From NCBI GenBank assembly GCA_037903355.1, contig JBAJFE010000039.1, positions 1 to 64,000 of the forward strand: 64,000 bases of DNA, in the 5' to 3' direction. The stretch comes from Trichuris trichiura (lineage: Eukaryota > Nematoda > Enoplea > Trichinellida > Trichuridae). Both the position numbers and the translations under genes were made by a program. The notes beneath the pieces are model-generated. The model was not told the DNA's origin. It saw only the letters and a program-made list of their open reading frames with translations, and did not search any database. Of this stretch, positions 57,350 through 64,000 are shown one piece after another (position 1 is the stretch's first letter; the number at the start of each line of letters is the position of its first letter).

Positions 57350-57816
57350 GGTAAATTGACGGCTACAATTTTTTTGAGATCACGAAACGTATTAGTGCAG
57401 TGTTACCCGCGGAAAGGCGCAAAAGCTACCAGTGCACGTTACGGTCAGGTACTTATTGATGAACCAAGCCTACAATCCAACGCAAACAGCCAAGGTTACC
57501 GTCGAAAGATGTTTTATTGTTGCGAGACAACGTTCGTTCCCTTGCATCTGATTCTCAGTGCTCAAACCGCGGAGAAACTGGTGCTTCGGGCACTAAACCA
57601 TCCCGCCGTGTATCCTGATCTAGCCTTTCCAACTATTATCTGTCTGATCTTCTCAAAGAGGCCTTCGGATGTCGCCAGCCCATCTCAAACATAGAAATGC
57701 AAGAAGTGTTGCACTTAAAGATAATTTCGCAACCCAAAAAATTCTTTTCTGACGGAATGAAGAAACTTGTGAAGAACTGGAACTGGACGATTGAAAAGCA
57801 TGGCGACTATGTCTAA
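57350..57816 (+). pseudogene. Mariner-type transposase, 3' fragment with frameshifts
   Basis: Three frames joined by shifts reproduce the C-terminal half of a mariner transposase: RKGAKATSARYGQVL, RRKMFYC with RDNVRSLAS (the second catalytic D in an HDNARPH-like motif), TAEKLVLRALNHP and YPDLAF (the YSPDLAPSDYHLF region), then LLKEAFGCRQPISN and FFSDGMKKLVKNWNWTIEKH-GDYV with stop at 57814. Mariner proteins are about 345 residues, so about half is present. Dead copy. No terminal inverted repeats were found. Confidence 0.75.
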
Positions 57817-58728
57817 GTATGACGCTATTGCAAGCACTCAATGTTTATTGAGGTAAAATTTATGGCGACGGCGGGCACAAAATTCATTCACCGAATACCT
57901 CAACGATTTAGTAGTAAACACTTATTGCCGTTTAAAGGTCTTGTTTAAGATACGTCAATGAAAGATCAGGAAAAATCTGAAGACTCTAAACTGAAGTTTG
58001 AATGAAAAGTTAATATTCGACTAACGGAAAAAATGTGAAGACATAAATGAAACGACTAATGATCTGTTTAAACATTTATGATGTGTTATCAATGCTGCCA
58101 AATAATTGTTTCCTTCAGATATGAAGAGATTAAGATATGCTCAAATAAAAATCCCAAAGGTTTCAGGGTTAGCTTTGCCCGTCAGCAGCGGAATACAAAA
58201 ATCAACTGAACGGTTAAAATCAGTGCCAAGAGCTACTTGCTTTGAACGGTTTTCCAATGAAAGCTTTTCCTTTAGATTCTTTTTAGGGTAGCCGAACCTG
58301 TTCTGTTGGCACAAAAAACTTTTAATTTGCCAAGCTTTCTGCGTGCTTGCTTCTCCACTATCGGGGTGTAAAGAAAAAGCACGGATGCTACTTTCAGGAC
58401 ATATTGCAACCCGAAGGAGAAAGGAGGCCAGTTTGAACTTTAAAAAGTCTACTTTCTTTGGAAGTATTATCCTTCAGTCTGAAAAGGAAATGAAAATTGA
58501 AAGCAAAGAAATGTAACTGAAGACGATGGAAATTAAATGTAACAATATGGGATCACATGGAATAATAATAATAAATAACAGTACAAATTTAAGTAAAGAG
58601 TTACAGAAATGAAACATTTCTTCGCTGAAACGATTACCTAATTCAAAACAAGAAAAGGAGTAACAATTTAAAAGAATAAGAAAAAATATGAAATCTAGAG
58701 TGGAAATAAAAACAAGGCAAATAATCAC
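57817..58728. other. Spacer with one decayed hammerhead-like motif
   Basis: At 58157-58190 the minus strand reads CTGACGG, GGGC...CCC, then TGAAACC: the GAAA and stem are present but the core A9 is G. Terminal PLE-like sequence (ttctgttggcacaaaaaac) follows at 58301. Otherwise nothing recognised. Confidence 0.4.
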
Positions 58729-58794
58729 CTTCCGGTTTTCACTTTCCTTTTTCTGTCCTTTCCACTCACATGTTACCGCATGTCCGGGTGCCAT
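58729..58794 (-). CDS. Hypothetical first exon
   Basis: ATG at 58794 encodes MAPGHAVTCEWKGQKKESEN-RK and meets a strong donor (CGGAAG|gtgatt). A pyrimidine-rich tract ending ccttttcag lies about 250 bases further. The next exon gives only a few codons before a stop in the matching phase, so the gene model is incomplete. Confidence 0.22.
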
Positions 58795-58921
58795 CTTTTC
58801 ATTATGCTCTGTAAACTTTGTTTGAATTGTGAATTCTTCGTAACGAGTGGTACTTGTTTTAAATTATACTTAACGGTAGTCGAGCGCGTTCTGTTGGCAT
58901 AGAAAAGTTTTTATTAACGGA

Positions 58922-58962
58922 GCTTTTAGAGGGCTCCCTGTCCCGTCATCAGCATCCCGAAA
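58922..58962 (-). ncRNA. Decayed hammerhead-like motif
   Basis: Minus strand: CTGATGA (complement of 58946-58952), GGGAC followed by an altered second strand, then TAAAAGCTCCG instead of GAAAGCTCCG. Flanked by the PLE-like end ttctgttggcatagaaaag at 58890. Confidence 0.45.
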
Positions 58963-59429
58963 GGTCCGCCAATTAAACGTTTTCCGTAACCGTAAAAGTA
59001 ACTTAAAAACAAATTCAGCAAGCTACAAAGAATTCATTATGGAAGACTTTTTTTGTAAAAAAGAACATGAAATTTCAAAGAACTGTTAAAAAGAATTACG
59101 CTTTCAATGAGACTAAAGCATTAAACAAAGCGCACCACGGTTTGTGACTCATAAGGAACTAGGTGGTTTGACAGTGAAACGCTATTAACGACAGTTTATG
59201 GCTACTTTGAAGATCCCATGGCCTATTACTGGAACCAGATGAACCATATTCATTTAGTAAGAACATTTCATTACTAAAAATGCCAAATGTCCCATCGCTG
59301 AAAGGTGAAATAAAAAATTCCACAGTAAAGAACAGAGGGGTTTCTTAACATTACCGTTTTTTGCCTTGGAGCATTCTAATCAAGCACACGAAGCGCGCAT
59401 GATAACAAAAGCACAAAAACCGCTCAAAA

Positions 59430-59900
59430 ATCAATAGCATTACATTGTTAATGTTATCTGCAAGTTGATGAAACCTGGTTGATTAAGAAAAAATTTAGTC
59501 GAAGAAAGCAAGCTAGACATATGAAGGAATTAAGGCAAAATAAGCGAAAAGCACAAAAAAAGTTGAGCAAACGATTGTTGATTTCGTCGTCGAAGCGTCT
59601 CTTACGGTGTCTGAGCGCAAAGTTCTTCCAAAAGAGATCTATCAGCTGGGAATACAAATTCCTTCAGACCTGAGCAAAAAACGAACAGCAGCTTGAAAAA
59701 ATAAAGACAAAGACATATATGCGTACCGGAAATGATCACTTCATTCAGATTAGACTGCTCCGACTGAATGAAGTCAACAATAGATAAAACGTCCTTTGTG
59801 TCGCTGTACCGCTTACAGGCATTTAACAAGCGAAACAACACACTGCGAGGAACCATTTGTTGCACCTTAAGCAAAAACAACTGTAACCATGAGGAATTTT
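59430..59900 (-). CDS. Possible PPR-like (LRPPRC-type) exons
   Basis: Exon 1 (ending 59727): VQQMVPRSVLFRLLNACKRY then SDTKDVLSIVDFIQS, which reads like a pentatricopeptide helix pair. Intron 59670-59726 is 57 bp (gtacgc...gctcag). Exon 2 (59606-59669): LKEFVFPADRSLLEELCAQT, then a strong donor (CACC|gtaaga). A further exon may follow after cttaatcaaccag (about 59480): FHQLADNINN. Phases agree across the first junction. Start and end were not found. Family assignment rests on one short helix-turn-helix-like stretch and is tentative. Confidence 0.35.
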
Positions 59901-59949
59901 ACTGTCGATCACAGCTTTGGCGCATGCTACAAAGGATAGCACAATTTGC

Positions 59950-60890
59950 CTAATGTACTTGCAAAAAAATCAGAACTTGGCTTTTTGGTATAATAACCCT
60001 AAAGGTATCTACAATTTTCTGAATCCCCCAAGACGAAATTACTTATTTTATCGGGTTTAAAATTGAAAGCGCGCAACAGGTTTGCTTGGCCTTTAGAAGA
60101 GCTGAGGATTAACAACTGTACTACGGAAAGGCTACTCGTTGAACCTTTATTGTGCAAAACTTTGGGCAAGCGTCGGTTCCAGTCTTCAGCGCGTTAAAAA
60201 TGGCCATTTTTAGATTTTTTATAATGACATATCGAATAAGCAGACTGAAAATAAACTTCTTTTGGGCATACCCTGGGACATATGGATATTTAACATAGTT
60301 GCCAGCACCTGACTTTGAGACCACAACTAGACCTATATAGGGCTAGTTTAGGTAACGAAAAATCAGGACAACGGACGCTTCTCTATTGTTCTTCGTCTCT
60401 TGTCGCAACTTTTGAGTATGTTAAACTTTATCCGTAACTCAAATTCTACACAGCAGCTGGTCAACAACCACACATAGTAAAATAACAAAAAAATTGAACC
60501 TATTTTTTAAAACGCAAGCATTTTCCTACACTTTGCGTGTTTCAACGATGTAACAGTGATGATGGTTGTGTAGCTAAAGATGGAACACGGCGGGTCCCGA
60601 AAGCTCTGAAAATAACGTTGTCTTAACTTTTGCTTAATGACTGCTTATTCCTCCGTTAATGGGGTATTTGTCTGGTTTAATTTCAGAAACTAATAACAGG
60701 CAAGAAACAATCATGTCGCAGTTTGAACGTGAAAAGGTAAAACTATGTGACAACTACTTTTGCAGCACAGAAAAATATTAGATACAACCATTAGAACAAT
60801 GCCCGATGAAGTATCCAACTTAAATACAGGTGACTTTATACTTTGTACAGAGGTATTCATTAAACGTGGCATTCAACTTAACACGAAAAG
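59950..60890. other. Intergenic region 3' of RTEL1, with PLE fragments
   Basis: A hammerhead-like CTGAAGA without matching GAAA lies on the minus strand at about 60177-60183, and a 3' half motif (GGGTCCCGAAAGCTCTG) lies on the plus strand at 60593-60609, followed by gctggtttaatttcag-like PLE sequence also seen at 49735. No AATAAA in correct position for RTEL1 was found. Confidence 0.45.
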
Positions 60891-60891
60891 C

Positions 60892-63800
60892 TCAGAACCC
60901 AAACTGCAGACGGTGAGCGAATGAATATTTAAATTCTAAGTAATAAAATGAGCTTACCTTACGCGCAAAAGATCTGGCTTTTTCCACGGTTTCCATGTCA
61001 GAAGAAGATTTTGATCTCGCCTTAAACATACCGAAGCACGTTTTAAGACGCATCCATTGGAAATAATCAGTCGGAAAAGCTACCTGATCCGCCGGAGGAC
61101 CAACATTTTCACTACTACGGGATGAACTTCCCTGAAACAACAAAACAATTCAGATTTCCTGGCGAGGACTCGATGCTACAGCGTAACCTGATTCTCAGCT
61201 GACGAGTGCAGAAGTTGCAGGCTGGTGGCTGGCTAGAAACGCATGAACATTTAATAATATTTAAAAGGAGAAGATAAAGAAAGCAACCCCCTGAGCTTGA
61301 CAAGATGAGCCCACTGGCGCAACGTCTGGCGTCGGCTAAAGGATAAATAGAAAACACTGTGGACTTAAGCAAGCAGTATGCATATACCTTGAGACGAATG
61401 ACTTTCCTTGGTACGGAATGATATTGAAGAATTTCGGGACTAAGTTCACTTTTTTGGACCTGGAAAATATGACTAACTATTAATAAAATTTTTAAAGTCA
61501 GTAGATACCGTGGTAGGGGCTAATTCCTGTGAAAAGGAGTAGTTAGCCAAGGTATCCCAAAGACTTGATGACTCTGTTCTTGGAACGGATCTTCTAACTT
61601 CAGCTGAATAAAAGTTTCGCAATGACGACCAAACACTTTCACTGGGCGATGATTCAGCAACGCTATTGCTGGTAAGCCCTGAAAACATTAGCAAATCGAT
61701 ACTAACACTGGCAACAAAAGCAACGCTAAACTATTGATACCTTCCTGCGAGCTGTACACACTTTCTGAAATTTCAAATGCAGCTGTACTTTCAGCAGAAG
61801 CGTGGTCAACTTCTTTCTTCAATGCAAAGAAGTGACGTTAGGGAAACAATGCCAACAGCCGCTAACTCACAATTTTTCTTTTCGTTGCAAGTCGAACTGT
61901 TTGCAAATGACGCTTAAAGAAAGCTGATAAAGCCCCGACAATTTCTCCAAAGTGCCTGATTGAGGATATAGAAGATCGAAGCCAACGGGGAAAGCGATCC
62001 AAAGGCCAATCAGAGAACCTACAATACTGAAAGCTAGTTAAAAAATCTAATAGATTCGTAAAGAATGCACGGCTACCTGCAGTCAGCAAGGATTACTGCA
62101 CCGAAATCGTCTTTGTGCCGAATGACCCGACCAATAGCTTGATTGACCGCTCTGACAGCTTCTAAGACGTACCAAGTTTCGCCATCGACACCCTGAAAAC
62201 TTCCAATCTCAGAGCAAATAAGGCAATCAATTGTCATTAGGGTGCCAACAATGATGAGGACACGTACTTTCCGAAGATTTCGCTATTACTATTTATTAAA
62301 GCAAAGGATCACTGTGAAACTATGAAATATAAGAACACTGCTACAAAAAGTTATACTTTTGTAGTTAGCCCCGTTTTAATAAGTTGCAAAGTGGCGCCTT
62401 CTACCAATCATGCTTAAAGTCTTATAACAATTAAAATGATCATGAAAATAATTGCATACGTAGCATCTTAACAGAAATATGGGGAATTAGCTGGTCTTAA
62501 AAGAAAAGGCCATTACGACTTGAAGAAGTATGCTGCGAACGGGTGACAGATTCCTTAAGTTCCATGTTACACAACAGCCTTCACCTTGAATGTTAGGATA
62601 AATTACAGCCGTACCTTCTACCGCCAAAAGTGTGATTCTTAGAAAACTTGCATTAGAAACCCAAACGCAGTGGAATAATTTCCACGCTGGCACGAATAAT
62701 AAACCGTATCAAAAAAGCAATGAACGCTCTTTCCGTCAAAAAACTTACGGACTGCTTTGATCTGGTCAGACTGTTAAGGTGGTCTTTCTTCAAGCGTACA
62801 CGAGGATCGAAGGCCGGTGGAAATGGTATTCCAATAATGACAACTGCTCTAGCAGCACAGTCAGCAAAATCGAAACCTTCGCTAACCTGTGCAAGTATTC
62901 CACGTCTAAAAGATTACCATCCGACAAGAATAGAAACAAACCTTTCCACGCATCACGCAAAAGAATACAGCGCCGACAGGTTGCATGCCCTCTTCGGTCA
63001 GTTTCTTGTATGCATTGAGAACGTCAGCAAACTGGTCTTTACGTCTCGGCTCCACAAACACGTTTTTTAGCTTCTCAATTCGTTTCATTATTCCGCTGTT
63101 CTGCAAAAGCATGGACAGCTATACTAACAGTGACACACACACATTTCATAGTAGAAATATGCAGTGCTAACAAGTTTCCATAGGAATTCTTGAGTATTTT
63201 CTTTAAGTTACTGACTTCTACGAAACACATACTAGTCATCCCTTGTGTTCAAAATTACTGTTGTGAAACTTCGCGCTACCTACTATTTACTTGTCCATCT
63301 GACTTATTATTATAGCAAGTCCTGGATCGTTCTATCGATACATTCTAAGTGGATAGCATAAGCTGCGAACAACGGATCGTGCAAGTCCAAACGCGCATTC
63401 GTTATTGAACACTTTAGCTACCGAGTGCCTGACAATACTTGCCTTCCAATGCTCCGTACAAAAATCAAGCTGACCATAAGAGGGGAAGAAAACGAGCAAT
63501 CCCTGAGGAACAATACGGCATAAATTTACGACGCTATTCCCCAAAGAAGCCAAATATTTCTTATTGCTTCTAAAATTTAAAGCAAAAAACATGAATTACG
63601 CAATTTCTACCTGTGCACACCTATTTGCATAAGAACCGTTGAGAGATGTTCCGTCAGGGCCATTTGGACATACGTAAACTTCAAAATGCGATCCTCCAAC
63701 AACGTGTTCGCCTTCCATGCAGACAGAAAACGGACTGAAAACTTGTTCCCGTTCATTTTAACGATCAAACAGACCGATATCTACATTCTCATTTCATTTG

Positions 63801-64000
63801 TAAAGCTGTTCAATGGTGATAATGTTCCACTTGTGACAATAACAGAATGGACTCCGTGACTAAGCAATGCTGACATACTATAACCAGCGCTAAAGCACCA
63901 ATAATTGACCATAAATGAACGTGATTTGTCTTTGGCAGCAGCGTCCATACCAGACTTTTCAGAGCATAAATAGACCTGTATACAAGTGCAGAAAGTTCGT
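60892..64000 (-). CDS. RTEL1: RTEL1, regulator of telomere elongation helicase, 3' part
   Basis: Iron-sulphur superfamily-2 DNA helicase that unwinds D-loops, telomeric T-loops and G-quadruplexes in the nucleus. Exons, 5' to 3' (minus): 64000-63785 (cut by the window), 63734-63621, 63569-63439, 63100-62942, 62886-62749, 62192-62077, 62018-61871, 61816-61741, 61668-61509, 61459-61388, 61335-61288, 61131-60958, 60903-60892. Phases agree at every junction; most introns are 49-58 bp. Motifs: [72 protein letters not shown] and motif [14 protein letters not shown], then a stretch like the family's post-helicase segment. The N-terminal Walker A, Fe-S and DEAH parts lie beyond 64000. The tail is short and shows neither a clear harmonin-N-like repeat nor a C4C4 RING. 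Splice sites for 61288 and 61816 are the least certain. Confidence 0.95.

Noticed and set aside
62487..62693. Open frame inside the 556-bp RTEL1 intron as an extra exon
   Set aside because: The flanking exons join in phase without it, and the resulting protein aligns directly with the family across the junction.
62720..63070. 116-codon plus-strand frame
   Set aside because: Antisense shadow of RTEL1 exons carrying the conserved helicase motifs on the minus strand.

Overview
This window looks like animal nuclear DNA, most consistent with an invertebrate that has a compact intron set, plausibly a clade-I nematode such as a whipworm or Trichinella relative. The taxon is inference, from the animal RTEL1 and SLC17 genes and the clustering of introns at about 49-58 bp. 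There is no operon, Shine-Dalgarno or prokaryotic gene organisation. Real host genes occupy only the right-hand fifth. Two are secure: a two-exon SLC17-family transporter (53.4-55.1 kb, + strand) and the 3' two-thirds of an RTEL1 helicase gene (60.9-64.0 kb, - strand, at least 13 exons, cut by the window edge). A few weaker exon candidates lie between and to the left of them.

The other 50 kb is repeat-rich and gene-poor. From left to right: (1) 0-2.9 kb is one copy of a segmental duplication whose second copy is at 29.4-32.3 kb. (2) 2.9-8 kb is mostly unannotatable DNA with two LTR-like fragments and a hAT-type MITE with an 8-bp target-site duplication. (3) 8.0-22.4 kb is a direct tandem duplication of about 7 kb, each copy holding degenerate 410-460 bp satellite units. 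Copy A alone carries a 767-bp palindromic Penelope-like insertion. (4) 22.4-29.3 kb holds a candidate basic repeat protein gene with an exact intron-plus-exon duplication, a 41-bp minisatellite and a 21-bp repeat. (5) 32-36 kb holds a roughly 1-kb tandem duplication and AT-rich DNA. (6) 36.2-36.5 kb is a very long GT microsatellite. (7) 37.9-48.5 kb is a 10.7-kb structure with 1.1-kb terminal inverted repeats, nested inner inverted repeats, a 57-bp minisatellite and three decayed pogo/Tigger transposase copies. (8) 48.8-51.2 kb holds three successive Penelope-like element (PLE) 3' ends encoding GIY-YIG endonuclease remnants.

The unifying thread is a recurrent RNA-like motif: CTGANGA, then a short hairpin, then GAAA. 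It matches the hammerhead-ribozyme catalytic core. It occurs over twenty times on both strands, follows each of the three Penelope GIY-YIG remnants at 48.8-51.2 kb, flanks the fourth remnant in the 10.5-11.2 kb insertion, and also sits in palindromic short elements as outward-facing inverted pairs. Position N7, the only variable core base of the hammerhead, is seen as A, C, G and T, and the hairpin stem covaries. Hammerheads in PLE terminal repeats are established. The palindromic double-hammerhead elements may be a less described non-autonomous form. Stems I and III and the cleavage site could not be resolved by eye.
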